Of a stretch of DNA of 64,000 bases, positions 54,350 to 62,690 are shown piece after piece. Position 1 is the stretch's first letter. Every line of letters starts with the position of its first letter. The notes under the pieces were generated by a model, which had not been told where the DNA came from, made no database searches, and saw only the letters and a program-made list of their open reading frames with translations. The DNA is from Deinobacterium chartae (lineage in GTDB: Bacteria; Deinococcota; Deinococci; Deinococcales; Deinococcaceae). Location of the stretch: assembly GCF_014202645.1 (NCBI RefSeq), contig NZ_JACHHG010000002.1:226180-290179 (forward strand), in the 5' to 3' direction. A program made the position numbers and the translations under genes.

Positions 54350-54915
54350 GCGAATTCGTCTCCGAGTACAAGTGGGCCTTGTTTGCGGTCATGGAGGGCT
54401 TCTTCTGGCTGATGCTGCTCGCGGCCCTGATCTCGCGCTACTGGTTCGGGCTGCACCGGCTCAGCCTGGTCTTCGTCGGGGCCTTTGTGCTCAACGACCT
54501 CGGCCTGCTGCTGCTGGCCTACTTGGACTACCGTGAAACCGGCGAGTTCTCGACGTATCAGATCGTGATGCTGGCGATCGTGCTGTACGCCCTGACCCTG
54601 GGCAAAGGTGACTTCAATAAGCTCGACGCCTGGGCCAAACGCACGGTAGCCCGCCTCAAGGGACAAGCGGCTCCGACCGACACTGCAGCGCCCCGGCGCC
54701 TGAGTGGCCGTGAGCACGCGCGCGCCGAACGACAGGGTTTCATAAAACACCTGGCGGTTTTTGCAGTGGTCCAGGGCCTCTTGTGGATCGCCGTCGGCGT
54801 TCTGCCAGACAGCGAACTGCTGCTGAACCTGAAACGGGCAGCCGCCATCTGGACCGTCTTGCTGGTCGTGGATTTCATCATTTCCTTCTCGTACACGCTC
54901 TTTCCCCGCCGATAG
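54346..54915 (+). CDS. Integral membrane protein of unknown function (TetR partner)
   Basis: 189 aa. About five membrane helices: three in residues 8-90, a basic cytoplasmic loop (about 92-130, Lys/Arg/Ala-rich) and two near the C-terminus. I do not recognise the family. Its start overlaps the tetR stop as ATGA, so the TetR protein probably controls it; such pairs are often efflux or envelope-stress units. Confidence 0.75.
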   Translation: MSEFVSEYKWALFAVMEGFFWLMLLAALISRYWFGLHRLSLVFVGAFVLNDLGLLLLAYLDYRETGEFSTYQIVMLAIVLYALTLGKGDFNKLDAWAKRTVARLKGQAAPTDTAAPRRLSGREHARAERQGFIKHLAVFAVVQGLLWIAVGVLPDSELLLNLKRAAAIWTVLLVVDFIISFSYTLFPRR

Positions 54916-54931
54916 GCCAAGCCGGAAAAAC

Positions 54932-54962
54932 GGGGAGACGCCGCGCAGCGCGGCGTCTCCCC
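54932..54962. terminator. Terminator between converging genes
   Basis: Arms of 15 bp (54932-54946 and 54948-54962) pair perfectly. It serves the membrane protein gene and the converging aminotransferase gene. Confidence 0.7.
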
Positions 54963-54992
54963 TGTCCCGTTTCCTCGAGGACAAACCGTGGT

Positions 54993-56183
54993 TCAGTCCA
55001 TCACCGAGGCCAGGCGGCGCACCCCCTCCTCGATGCCCGCACGGTCCGGCAGCGAGTACGAGAGGCGTACGCGCGCGTGGTCCGGTTCCCCCGCGAAAAA
55101 CGAATGCCCAGGCAGGAACATCACGCCCGAGGCAATGGCACGCGGGGCCAGCACCGAGGCGTCCACGCCGCCAGCGAAGCGCGCCCACACGAACATGCCG
55201 CCCCGAGGCTCCTCGAAGGTGATCGCGCCGCCAAGCCTCGAGCGCAGGGCGCTCATCAGCACTCCGGCCTTTTCACGGTAGGTGGCGCGCATGTGGGGCA
55301 GCCGGGCATGCAGGCGGTCCGAAGCCAGGTAATGGGCCGCGGTGGCCTGGCTCAGCGTGCTGGTGTGCAAGTCGGTCGCCTGCTTGGCGATGGTGACCTT
55401 GCCGTACAGCCACTCGGGCAGCGCCATCCAGGCCACGCGCAGTCCCGGAGCCACGATTTTGGACAGGCTCGAGAGGTACACGGTCCAGGGCTTGGCTCCC
55501 GGAACCTCATCGGCCAGCGCCCACAGCGGGGGCAAGCTGGCCTGGGCGTCAAAGACCAGTTCGCCGTACGGGTCGTCCTCGATGACCATGACCCCGTGAC
55601 GGGCAGCCAGCTCGAGCAGGTGGCGACGGCGTTCGAGCGACAGGGTCGCTCCGGTAGGGTTAGAGAAATTGGTGATCAGGTAGATCATCTTGGGGCGCTC
55701 GCGCTCGAGGAAAGCCTCGAGCAGGTCGGTGCGCATTCCCTCGGCGTCGCCCTCGATGCCCTCGACCCGTGCCTGGTACAGCCCGAACACCTGCAGCGCA
55801 GCGAGGTAGGTGGGACGCTCCACAACCACCACGTCGCCGGGATCGAGCATGACCCGGCCGATCAGGTCGATGCCCTGCTGGCTGCCGGTGGTCACCAGCA
55901 GTTCGGCCGGGGTCACGCTGGCCCCGCGCGTCGCCATCAACCGTACGATCTGCTCGCGCAGCGGCATGAACCCTTCGGTGGTGCCGTACTGCCACGCGTG
56001 GCGCGCCTGCTCGCCGGTGGCGTAGGCGGTCGCCTCGGCCAGCCCTTCGGTATCGATCAGTTCGGGGTCAGGCAGGCCGCCTGCGAACGAGATGATGTCA
56101 GGACGCTGGGCAAGCTTCAGAAGTTCACGGACGGGGCTGGTCTGGACGCCCTGCATACGCTGGGCGAGGCGGTCTTCAAACAC
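54993..56183 (-). CDS. PLP-dependent aminotransferase, LysN-like
   Basis: 396 aa, fold type I. Lys242 in SSLSKIVAPGLR binds pyridoxal phosphate; ISFAGGLPDPEL at the N-terminus and TTGSQQGIDLIGR are typical of the 2-aminoadipate aminotransferase/LysN group of Thermus and Deinococcus, which acts in lysine synthesis via aminoadipate and also on aromatic amino acids. NFSNPTGATLS and IEDDPYGELV are intact. No fused regulator domain is present. Confidence 0.87.
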   Translation of the reverse strand: MFEDRLAQRMQGVQTSPVRELLKLAQRPDIISFAGGLPDPELIDTEGLAEATAYATGEQARHAWQYGTTEGFMPLREQIVRLMATRGASVTPAELLVTTGSQQGIDLIGRVMLDPGDVVVVERPTYLAALQVFGLYQARVEGIEGDAEGMRTDLLEAFLERERPKMIYLITNFSNPTGATLSLERRRHLLELAARHGVMVIEDDPYGELVFDAQASLPPLWALADEVPGAKPWTVYLSSLSKIVAPGLRVAWMALPEWLYGKVTIAKQATDLHTSTLSQATAAHYLASDRLHARLPHMRATYREKAGVLMSALRSRLGGAITFEEPRGGMFVWARFAGGVDASVLAPRAIASGVMFLPGHSFFAGEPDHARVRLSYSLPDRAGIEEGVRRLASVMD

Positions 56184-56333
56184 GGTTGTTCCTCCTCGAG
56201 GCTTGAGTAAACCTGCTTTTCAGTCTAGAACCTCAAGGGGGCCTCGAGGGCGTGTGCCTAGATAAGTCCGCCACCGGGCAGTCTGCGTCCTGTGCACCTC
56301 GGTGCCGAACTGGGACCCGGGCTTCATTTCGGT

Positions 56334-56339
56334 TAGGCT
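56334..56339 (+). promoter_or_regulatory. Leaderless -10 box of the GNAT gene
   Basis: TAGGCT lies exactly 6 nt before the ATG at 56346. Confidence 0.6.
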
Positions 56340-56345
56340 GAACGC

Positions 56346-56849
56346 ATGCCCTACACGCTGCGCCCCGTCGTTCCGGACGACCGCGACTTCCTGCTGCAGG
56401 TCTACGCCAGCACCCGCCTCGAGGAACTGGCGCAACTTCCCTGGACACCCGAACAGAAAGCGGCTTTTATCCGTCAGCAGTTCGAGGCCCAGGACACGCA
56501 CTACCGTCGGCATTACCCGGGCGCCGAATTCCAGGTGATCGAAGTCGGCGGCCAGGCCGCCGGACGGCTGTACCTGCACCGGGCCGCAGACGAGCACCGC
56601 CTGATGGAGATCACCCTGCTGCCCGCCTTCCGGGGCCAGGGCCTCGGCACCACCCTGATCGGCGACGTCCTCAGGGCGGCCTCCCTGGAAGGCCGGGCGG
56701 TACGTCTGCACGTGGAGCCTTTTAACCCTGCGCTGCGGCTGTACCAGCGCTTCGGTTTCCGGTTCCTCGAAGAGCGCGGGGTGTACTGGTTTTTGGAATG
56801 GTGCCCGGAAGCACCGGTGGCGGGCACAGCCAGCGCCCGCCACCGGTAA
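56346..56849 (+). CDS. GNAT family N-acetyltransferase
   Basis: 167 aa. Acetyl-CoA loop LPAFRGQGLGTTLI and late VEPFNPALRLYQRFGF are intact. Acceptor unknown. The last codons and stop lie inside a 13-bp hairpin, so the gene and its terminator overlap. Confidence 0.87.
   Translation: MPYTLRPVVPDDRDFLLQVYASTRLEELAQLPWTPEQKAAFIRQQFEAQDTHYRRHYPGAEFQVIEVGGQAAGRLYLHRAADEHRLMEITLLPAFRGQGLGTTLIGDVLRAASLEGRAVRLHVEPFNPALRLYQRFGFRFLEERGVYWFLEWCPEAPVAGTASARHR
56813..56847 (+). terminator. Terminator hairpin overlapping the GNAT stop codon
   Basis: ACCGGTGGCGGGC (56813-56825) pairs with its complement at 56835-56847 around a 9-nt loop; the stop codon begins at its last base. Confidence 0.55.
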
Positions 56850-56851
56850 AA

Positions 56852-57043
56852 CTAGCCCGCCGAGGGGGGTTCTTCGAGAACGCCGTAATCACGACGGATC
56901 TCCTGAACGAGGAGCAGGGCGCTGCGCAGGTCTTCGGGGACCTCATCCGGAATCAGCTGCTGAATGGGTTTGGCCGGTATCGTTCCGACCGCCATGGCAC
57001 TGAGTAACGCTTCGAGTGCCTCGAGATAAAGGCGAATGTTCAC
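56852..57043 (-). CDS. Tiny protein of unknown function, paralog A
   Basis: 63 aa from the GTG at 57043; TACAAT (plus 57053-57058) lies 9 nt upstream. It aligns without gaps to the next entry over 54 residues with about 21 identities, including IP..P at 22-26, EVP at 34-36, LR at 39-40 and VQ at 46-47. Soluble, probably all-helical. I do not recognise the family. Confidence 0.65.
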   Translation of the reverse strand: MNIRLYLEALEALLSAMAVGTIPAKPIQQLIPDEVPEDLRSALLLVQEIRRDYGVLEEPPSAG

Positions 57044-57079
57044 TCGCTCTCGATTGTAGCGGTTATCGGAAATCCCGTG

Positions 57080-57283
57080 TCAAGAGCCTGGCAGTTTCCC
57101 GTGGCGTGGATGCAGCTTCATCCCGAATTCCTGCAAGCACCCCTGCACCTGCTGCAGGGTCCAGCGCAGATATGCAGGGACTTCCGCGCTCGAAAGGCTG
57201 GAAAGCGGCCGTCTGGGAATCCTGCCCTGGTCCATGGCGTAAAGCAGGTCGTCGATCAGGCGCAGGCAGGTCAGGGCATTCAT
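57080..57283 (-). CDS. Tiny protein of unknown function, paralog B
   Basis: 67 aa. It starts with a leaderless box 6 nt upstream and ends 36 nt before its paralog. Shared features are a helical start (about 7-18), a Pro-rich turn and a second helix. The gap between the two genes holds a second promoter for paralog A. Function unknown; the conserved colinear pair suggests a real gene family. Confidence 0.65.
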   Translation of the reverse strand: MNALTCLRLIDDLLYAMDQGRIPRRPLSSLSSAEVPAYLRWTLQQVQGCLQEFGMKLHPRHGKLPGS

Positions 57284-57289
57284 GCGCCC

Positions 57290-57295
57290 AAGCTA
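57290..57295 (-). promoter_or_regulatory. Leaderless -10 box of paralog B
   Basis: TAGCTT on the minus strand lies exactly 6 nt before the ATG at 57283. Confidence 0.5.
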
Positions 57296-57455
57296 GAGGC
57301 CGCAACTGAGTGAACATTGAAAAAAGCCCGTGTTCGCCGGGATGCGTCCGGCTTCACCGCACATTATTCGAACTTCAACAAGCCGCTTTGACCTGCATTT
57401 CTCGCAGGCCCGTCTGGCGAGGCCGTTACCCGCCGACTTGCGACTTCATCAAATT

Positions 57456-57492
57456 CGGAGCGGAACTCATTCGGTAGATAAGTCCCGCTCCG
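57456..57492 (-). terminator. Hairpin downstream of sdaAA
   Basis: CGGAGCGG (57456-57463) pairs with CCGCTCCG (57485-57492), extended by ACT/AGT after one mismatch. The rest of the 57300-57515 gap shows no gene. Confidence 0.45.
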
Positions 57493-57515
57493 GTCGCGAA
57501 ACCGCCAGGGCCGCG

Positions 57516-58367
57516 TCAGTCCTCGCGGCCTTCCATGCGGGCGGTCACCCGGCGTCCGGTAGGGGTTTGTGCGAGACCGCCCTCGGCGGTCTCACGCAGC
57601 TGTAGCGGCATCATGCGTCCCACCTGCGCCATGGCTCCGATCACCTCGTCGGGCGGAATAAAGCTCTCGAGCTGGGCGAGCGCCAGTTGCGCCGCGCTCA
57701 CCGCGTGCACCGCAAAGAACGCGTTGCGGCTGACGCAGGGCACTTCGACGTAGCCGCCCACCGGGTCACATACCAGACCGATGGTGTTCATCAGCGCCAG
57801 CGCGGCGGCATGCACCGCTGCGCGTGGGGTGCCGCCCAGCAGTTCGGTGACGGCGGCGGCGGCCATGGCGGCCGACGAACCGATCTCGGCCTGACAGCCC
57901 CCGGCCGAACCGGAGATGTACATCTGGCGGCTGATCGCGCGTCCCACTCCGGCGGCCAGCACCATCGGCATCACCAGGTCGTCGTCGGAAATGCCCAGGT
58001 GATCGGCTACACCCAGCAACGCGCCCGGAATGGTTCCAGCACTTCCGGCGGTGGGTGCCGCCACGATGCGCCCCATGCGGGCGTTTTCCTCGTTGACCGC
58101 CATGGCGTAGGCCTGAACGCGCTTCAGGAGCGGGGCGTTCAGGCGGTCCTCGGCCTCCCACAGGCCCTTGGCGTTCCAGCCGACCATGCCGGTGATGCTC
58201 TTGGCGTCGCTTTTCAGGCCGCGTTCGACCGAGTCGCGCATCTCGCGGATGCGGTCGCGCATCACCGTCAAGACGTCCTGGGGCTCGAGGCCGCTCTCGC
58301 GGCAGTCCTCCTCGAGGACCCACTGCGAGGCGGGGGCGGGGGCGTTCATGATTTCTTCGAGGGTCAT
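57516..58367 (-). CDS. sdaAA: L-serine dehydratase, iron-sulfur-dependent, alpha subunit
   Basis: 283 aa. Converts L-serine to pyruvate and ammonia with a [4Fe-4S] cluster. Cysteine ligand positions are in GGCQAEIG and [25 protein letters not shown] is the substrate loop. The alpha subunit follows the beta subunit gene on the same strand after 71 nt. Confidence 0.93.
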   Translation of the reverse strand: MTLEEIMNAPAPASQWVLEEDCRESGLEPQDVLTVMRDRIREMRDSVERGLKSDAKSITGMVGWNAKGLWEAEDRLNAPLLKRVQAYAMAVNEENARMGRIVAAPTAGSAGTIPGALLGVADHLGISDDDLVMPMVLAAGVGRAISRQMYISGSAGGCQAEIGSSAAMAAAAVTELLGGTPRAAVHAAALALMNTIGLVCDPVGGYVEVPCVSRNAFFAVHAVSAAQLALAQLESFIPPDEVIGAMAQVGRMMPLQLRETAEGGLAQTPTGRRVTARMEGRED

Positions 58368-58438
58368 ACGGTCAGCTCCAGTGCAAACGTTTGTTCTAGT
58401 TTAGCGCCCCGCGGGCAGCGTGGGGCATGGCGTTGCGC

Positions 58439-59101
58439 TTAACCCACCACCTTGGGCAAGCGGCGAATCCAGCTCATCTCGCTCAGGCCCGCCACCGTGC
58501 GCACCGCGTGGTCCGAGAGCGGCGCATCGAGCTGGATGCTCATCAGCGCCAGTCCGCCGCGCTTCTCGCGGTTACAGGTGAGGGTCGCGATATTCACGTG
58601 GTCCTCGGCGATGATGCCCGCCACCCGCGCGATCACGCCGTAGGTGTCCCGGTACTTCAGCAGCAGCGTGGGGCTCGCACCATCGAAAGCCACCTGGAAG
58701 CCGTCCACCCGGATCACCTCGATCAGGCCGCCCCCGGTGCTCGAGGCCACCACCCGGGCACGCACGCCTTCCCCCTCGAGGTCAAGGTCAGCGGTGTTCG
58801 GGTGCACCTCGCCCAGGTTGGTCTCGTAGAACTCGACCTCGAGTCCCGCTGCGCGGGCTTCCTCAAAAGCACGCGGCAGGCGCGCATCGTCGGGCGCGAA
58901 GCCCAGCAGACCCGCCACCAGCGCCAGATGCGTGCCGTGACCGCGTCCGGTCTTGGCAAACGAAGCGTGCAGCCCGATACGCGCCCGGGTGGGAGCGCGT
59001 CCCAGCACCGCCCGCGAAATCAGCCCGATGCGGCAGGCCCCGGCGGTATGACTGCTGGAGGGGCCGATCATCACGGGGCCGATCATGTCGAGCAGGCTCA
59101 T
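58439..59101 (-). CDS. sdaAB: L-serine dehydratase, iron-sulfur-dependent, beta subunit
   Basis: 220 aa from the ATG at 59101; an upstream in-frame extension is not conserved and a TATACT box lies 7 nt before this ATG. The first domain starts [22 protein letters not shown], the usual beta-subunit start; an ACT domain ends the protein (about 148-220), a likely serine-sensing site. Confidence 0.93.
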   Translation of the reverse strand: MSLLDMIGPVMIGPSSSHTAGACRIGLISRAVLGRAPTRARIGLHASFAKTGRGHGTHLALVAGLLGFAPDDARLPRAFEEARAAGLEVEFYETNLGEVHPNTADLDLEGEGVRARVVASSTGGGLIEVIRVDGFQVAFDGASPTLLLKYRDTYGVIARVAGIIAEDHVNIATLTCNREKRGGLALMSIQLDAPLSDHAVRTVAGLSEMSWIRRLPKVVG

Positions 59102-59108
59102 ACCCCGA

Positions 59109-59114
59109 AGTATA
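59109..59114 (-). promoter_or_regulatory. Leaderless -10 box of the sda operon
   Basis: TATACT on the minus strand lies 7 nt before the sdaAB ATG. Confidence 0.6.
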
Positions 59115-59227
59115 TACAAGCTCGCCGTACACAACCGAAACCCAAGCACCACGCAACCGGGCCGCCCCAGACCTGCGGCGCGCCGCAGACGCAGGCCTGC
59201 CTCGCAATTTCGGCGGGCCGGACACCC

Positions 59228-59233
59228 TACACT
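59228..59233 (+). promoter_or_regulatory. Leaderless -10 box of the hydrolase gene
   Basis: TACACT lies exactly 6 nt before the ATG at 59240. It is divergent from the sda promoter 114 bp away. Confidence 0.6.
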
Positions 59234-59239
59234 TTAAGC

Positions 59240-60100
59240 ATGCGAATCCGCCGCCTGCTGCTGACCGGCCTGCTCATCGGGACGGTAAGTGCGGGGGTGT
59301 GCGCCTGTGCTCCGATCTACGCCCTGAACACCGTCACCATCACCCGGGGACTCGTGGTCGCACAGAACCTGCCTTACGGCAACGACCCGCGCCAGAAACT
59401 CGACGTGTACGCCCAGCCGGGCCGGAAGGACGCCCCGGTGGTGGTGTTCGTGCACGGCGGCAACTGGACCTCGGGTTCCAAGGACGAATACGTGTTCCTG
59501 GGCGACTCGCTTGCCCGCGCGGGCTTTGTGGCGGTGGTGATCAGCTACCGCCTGGCCCCCACAGTGCAGTACCCGGGATTCGTACGCGACACGGTGCGCG
59601 CGCTGCGCTGGGCCAAAGATCATGCGGGCCGCTACGGCGGCGACCCGAAACGGCTGTTCGTGATGGGTCACTCGGCCGGGGCTTTCAACGCCGCCGCCGC
59701 CACGGTGCGCCGCGACCTGCTGGCCGAGCAGGGCCTCAGCCCCTCGGATCTGCGCGGCGTCATCGGGCTGGCAGGTCCCTACGACTACGATCCGGCCTAC
59801 TCGCGCGAGAAACGGGTCTACCCGCCCGGAGCCACCCGCAACCGGGTGATGCCCGCCGCGCAGGTCACACCCGGCCTGCCTCCCTTTCTGCTGCTGGTGG
59901 CTGCCCGGGACCAGATCGTGAGCCCGGAAAACGGCACGCGCATGCGCGTCGCCCTCGAGGCAAACCGCGTACCGGTACGCTACCTTGAAGTTCCCGGGGT
60001 GGACCACTTCAGCCTGATGGGGGCCATGGCACGCCGGCTAACCTTCCTGGGTCCGGTGCGCGACGAGGTGATCCGCTTCGTGCGCGAACACGCCGAATAA
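59240..60100 (+). CDS. Exported alpha/beta hydrolase (esterase/carboxylesterase-like)
   Basis: 286 aa from the ATG at 59240, fixed by the leaderless box; the open frame extends far upstream but is not coding there. N-terminal signal with a Cys-rich end (VCACAP), possibly a lipoprotein. Core motifs: oxyanion HGGNW, nucleophile GHSAGA, acid in AARDQIVSP and catalytic His in GVDHFS. It is most like the BD-FAE/kynurenine-formamidase type of esterase. Substrate unknown. Confidence 0.85.
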   Translation: MRIRRLLLTGLLIGTVSAGVCACAPIYALNTVTITRGLVVAQNLPYGNDPRQKLDVYAQPGRKDAPVVVFVHGGNWTSGSKDEYVFLGDSLARAGFVAVVISYRLAPTVQYPGFVRDTVRALRWAKDHAGRYGGDPKRLFVMGHSAGAFNAAAATVRRDLLAEQGLSPSDLRGVIGLAGPYDYDPAYSREKRVYPPGATRNRVMPAAQVTPGLPPFLLLVAARDQIVSPENGTRMRVALEANRVPVRYLEVPGVDHFSLMGAMARRLTFLGPVRDEVIRFVREHAE

Positions 60101-60228
60101 GCGACGTCTTGGGCAGCGTGCAGCCCGCTCGCCTCGAGGAAGTCCCAGGGCAACCGTACGCCGGTTCATGGCGGGTACGGCTGCCTGCACGGCGAACCGC
60201 GCTCGCCTCGGACGGCTGGAACGTGACA

Positions 60229-60264
60229 GGAGCGGGGCGGAAACCCGGGTTTCCGCCCCGCTCC
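60229..60264. terminator. 36-bp palindrome between converging genes
   Basis: Two 18-base arms meet at 60246/60247 (GGAGCGGGGCGG at the left end). No T tract, but the placement between converging genes fits a shared terminator. Confidence 0.55.
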
Positions 60265-60285
60265 GGCTCCCCGCGCCGTGCAAGC

Positions 60286-60819
60286 TCAGTGGTAGGCCTT
60301 CTCGCCCGCGCGGATCTCGAGGTCCAGCCAGTTCTCGGCCGGGGGCAGCGCGCAGTTCCAGCGGTCGCCGTAGGCGCAGTAGAAGTTATAGGCCTCGTTG
60401 AAGTCGATGACAAAAGCGTCGCCGTCGCGGGTCACCGCCACGCTGCGGCCCGCCGCGTAGGTCTCACGGCCCGAGGTGCGGTCGCGGAACGAGGTAAAGA
60501 GCCGCTGCGGCGTGGCGTCGCTCACCGGACCGAATACCGCCAGGCTGGCCTCGCCGCCAGGCAGGGTAAAACGGACGCGGCCCCAACGGTGAAAAGCGCG
60601 CTGCTCGCCGCGGGTGGTGATCATCTCGACCACGCTGGGGGTCTGCTCGAGGGTGCCGTGGGCGATCACCTGATAGGCCGGATCGGGCTCGAAGAACTTC
60701 AGGCCGTCAAACCCGGCGCGCAGGTCCTCGGGCAGCACCTGATCGCGGATGCGGGCCTCGTGGGCAGCGAAGCGGGCGCGAAGTTCCTCGGGGGTGGGCA
60801 GTGGGGACGTGGCGGTCAT
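60286..60819 (-). CDS. DUF1684 family protein
   Basis: 177 aa from the ATG at 60819, which has GAAGGAG upstream; an ATG at 60837 overlaps the previous stop as ATGA and would add six residues. DUF1684 hallmarks are the late VIDFNEAYNFYCAYGDRWNCALPP and ENWLDLEIRAGEKAY. Function unknown. As the last gene of a peptide-transporter operon it may act on the imported substrate. Confidence 0.82.
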   Translation of the reverse strand: MTATSPLPTPEELRARFAAHEARIRDQVLPEDLRAGFDGLKFFEPDPAYQVIAHGTLEQTPSVVEMITTRGEQRAFHRWGRVRFTLPGGEASLAVFGPVSDATPQRLFTSFRDRTSGRETYAAGRSVAVTRDGDAFVIDFNEAYNFYCAYGDRWNCALPPAENWLDLEIRAGEKAYH

Positions 60820-60833
60820 AGGGTCTCCTTCGG

Positions 60834-61709
60834 TCATCTGCGGGCAGAGCGGGGATCAAGGGCGTCGCGCAGCGCGTCACCGAGCAGGTTCGCGCCGAGC
60901 ACGGTCGCCAGGATGAACAGGCCCGGAAACAGCTCCAGCCACCACGCTTCGGGCAGGTACTGGCGTCCGCTGGAGAGCATCTCGCCCCAGTCCGAAACCG
61001 GGGGTTGCACGCCCAGGCCCAAAAACGACAGGCCGGCGGTCGCCAGGATCGCGTAGCCGATCGACAAGGTGGCCTGCACCACCAGCGGCGAGAAGGCGTT
61101 GGGCAGCAGGTGGCGCAGCACGATGCGGCCACCGCTCGCCCCGGTAGCGCGGGCGGCTTCCACGAACTCGGTGTCGCGCAGCCGCAGCACCTCGGCGCGC
61201 ACCAGTCGGGCGTAGGCCGGAATGGAGACCACCGCGACCGCCAGCAGCGCGTTGACAAAGCCGGGACCGAAAGCTCCCACGATGGCCAGGGCCAAAAAGA
61301 TCGCCGGAAACGCCAGCAGGATGTCGAAGACCAGCGTGAGCACGCGGTCGACCCAGCCGCCGAAGTAGCCGGCCAACAGGCCCAGCAGCGTGCCGATCAC
61401 GCCGCCCATCAGGACCGGCAGGATGCCGGAGAGCAGCGAGATGCGCCCGCCGTACAGGGCCCGGCTCAGCACCGAGCGCCCGAACTCGTCGGTGCCAAAC
61501 GGGTGCTTGGCCGAAGGCGGCAGCAGGCGCTCGCCCCAGTTCTGCGCGTTCTCGGGCATCGGGGCGATCCAGGGGGCCAGCAGGCTCATCAGCACCACCG
61601 CGCCCAGCAAGACGATGCCCACCACCGCGCTCGGGCGGCGCCACAGGCGGCCCAGGGCGCCGCGCCGACGGGCAGGCGGGGTCTTGGTCAAGACAGGGGC
61701 CTCAGTCAT
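60834..61709 (-). CDS. Peptide ABC transporter permease (DppC type)
   Basis: 291 aa, six membrane helices. N-terminal OppC-like region, the ANLLPPSAKHPFGTDEFGRSVLSR-type sequence with GTDEFGRSVLSR, and the EAA-like loop VEAARATGASGGRIVLRHLLPN. It overlaps the DppB-type gene by 8 nt. It imports di-/oligopeptides or related substrates. Confidence 0.9.
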   Translation of the reverse strand: MTEAPVLTKTPPARRRGALGRLWRRPSAVVGIVLLGAVVLMSLLAPWIAPMPENAQNWGERLLPPSAKHPFGTDEFGRSVLSRALYGGRISLLSGILPVLMGGVIGTLLGLLAGYFGGWVDRVLTLVFDILLAFPAIFLALAIVGAFGPGFVNALLAVAVVSIPAYARLVRAEVLRLRDTEFVEAARATGASGGRIVLRHLLPNAFSPLVVQATLSIGYAILATAGLSFLGLGVQPPVSDWGEMLSSGRQYLPEAWWLELFPGLFILATVLGANLLGDALRDALDPRSARR

Positions 61710-62631
61710 AGCGGATCCTCGGGTTCAGGCGCACGTACAGCAGGTCGGTCAGCAGGTTCACCAGCGTAAAGGTCACGGTCACGAACAGCACGGCGCCCTG
61801 CACCAGGTAAATGTCGCGGGCCAAGATGGCCTGCACGGTCATGCGGCCCAGCCCGGGCCACGCGAAGATGGTCTCGGTCAGCACCGCGCCGCCCAGCAGG
61901 CCGCCGAACTCGAGGCCCACCGAGGTCACCACCGGGATCAGGGCGGCACGCAGCGCGTGTCGCATCACCACGCGGCCCTCGGGCAGGCCTTTGGCACGGG
62001 CGGTGCGCACGAAGTCCTGCGAGAGCACCTCGAGCAGCGAGGCGCGGGTCATACGCGCGATGAACGCCACCGATCCGGCGGCGATGGTCACGGCGGGCAG
62101 CACCAGGTGTGCCAGGCTGCCACTGCCGCTGGCGGGCAGCCAGCCGAGCTGCAGCGAGAACAGCAGCATCAGCATCAACCCCAGCCAGAACGACGGCACG
62201 CTCACGCCCAGCAGGGCCGTACCCATCACCAGCGTGTCCCACAGGCTGCCAGGGCGGCGGGCAGCCAGGATACCTGCCGGGATGGCCACCACCACGGCGA
62301 GCACCAGTGCCACCAGCGTGAGCTGCAGCGTGTACGGGAAACGCTCGAGGATCTCCTCGAGGACCGGGCGTCCGCTGCGCAGCGATTCGCCCAGGTCGCC
62401 CTGCACGGCCTCGAGGACGAAGCGGCCGTACTGGACCAGCAGCGGGTCATTGAGGCCGAGCTGTTCGCGCAGGCGCGCGAGCTGCTCGGCCGAGGCTCCC
62501 TGACCGAATTCGCCCAGCAGGGCGGTGGCGGTATCGCCCGGTGCCAGATGCATCAGCAAGAAGACCAGCAGGGCGGCACCGAGCAGGACCAACGGCAGGG
62601 TCAGCAGTCGTTTGAGGGCGTAGGTCAGCAT
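61702..62631 (-). CDS. Peptide ABC transporter permease (DppB type)
   Basis: 309 aa. Starts MLTYALKRLLTLPLVLLGAALLVFLLMHLAPGD, the usual DppB start, and contains the loop FVRTARAKGLPEGRVVMRHALRAALIPV. The N-terminal periplasmic part (about 30-95) is typical. It pairs with the DppC-type permease; ATPase genes are not in the window. Confidence 0.9.
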   Translation of the reverse strand: MLTYALKRLLTLPLVLLGAALLVFLLMHLAPGDTATALLGEFGQGASAEQLARLREQLGLNDPLLVQYGRFVLEAVQGDLGESLRSGRPVLEEILERFPYTLQLTLVALVLAVVVAIPAGILAARRPGSLWDTLVMGTALLGVSVPSFWLGLMLMLLFSLQLGWLPASGSGSLAHLVLPAVTIAAGSVAFIARMTRASLLEVLSQDFVRTARAKGLPEGRVVMRHALRAALIPVVTSVGLEFGGLLGGAVLTETIFAWPGLGRMTVQAILARDIYLVQGAVLFVTVTFTLVNLLTDLLYVRLNPRIRYD

Positions 62632-62648
62632 GTCACCTCCAAAGGTCC

Positions 62649-62677
62649 CACCGGCCCGAAGCTGTTTCGGGCCGGTG
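62649..62677 (-). terminator. Intercistronic hairpin between binding protein and DppB
   Basis: CACCGGCCCGAA (62649-62660) pairs with 62666-62677 around a 5-nt loop. No T tract, so it more likely tunes the binding-protein:permease ratio. Confidence 0.6.
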
Positions 62678-62690
62678 CGGCTTCAGGCAT

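Noticed and set aside
57036-57318. Inverted copies of GTGAACATT at both ends of the small paralog pair
   Set aside because: Only 9 bp, one copy is coding; no target duplication or transposase supports a mobile element.
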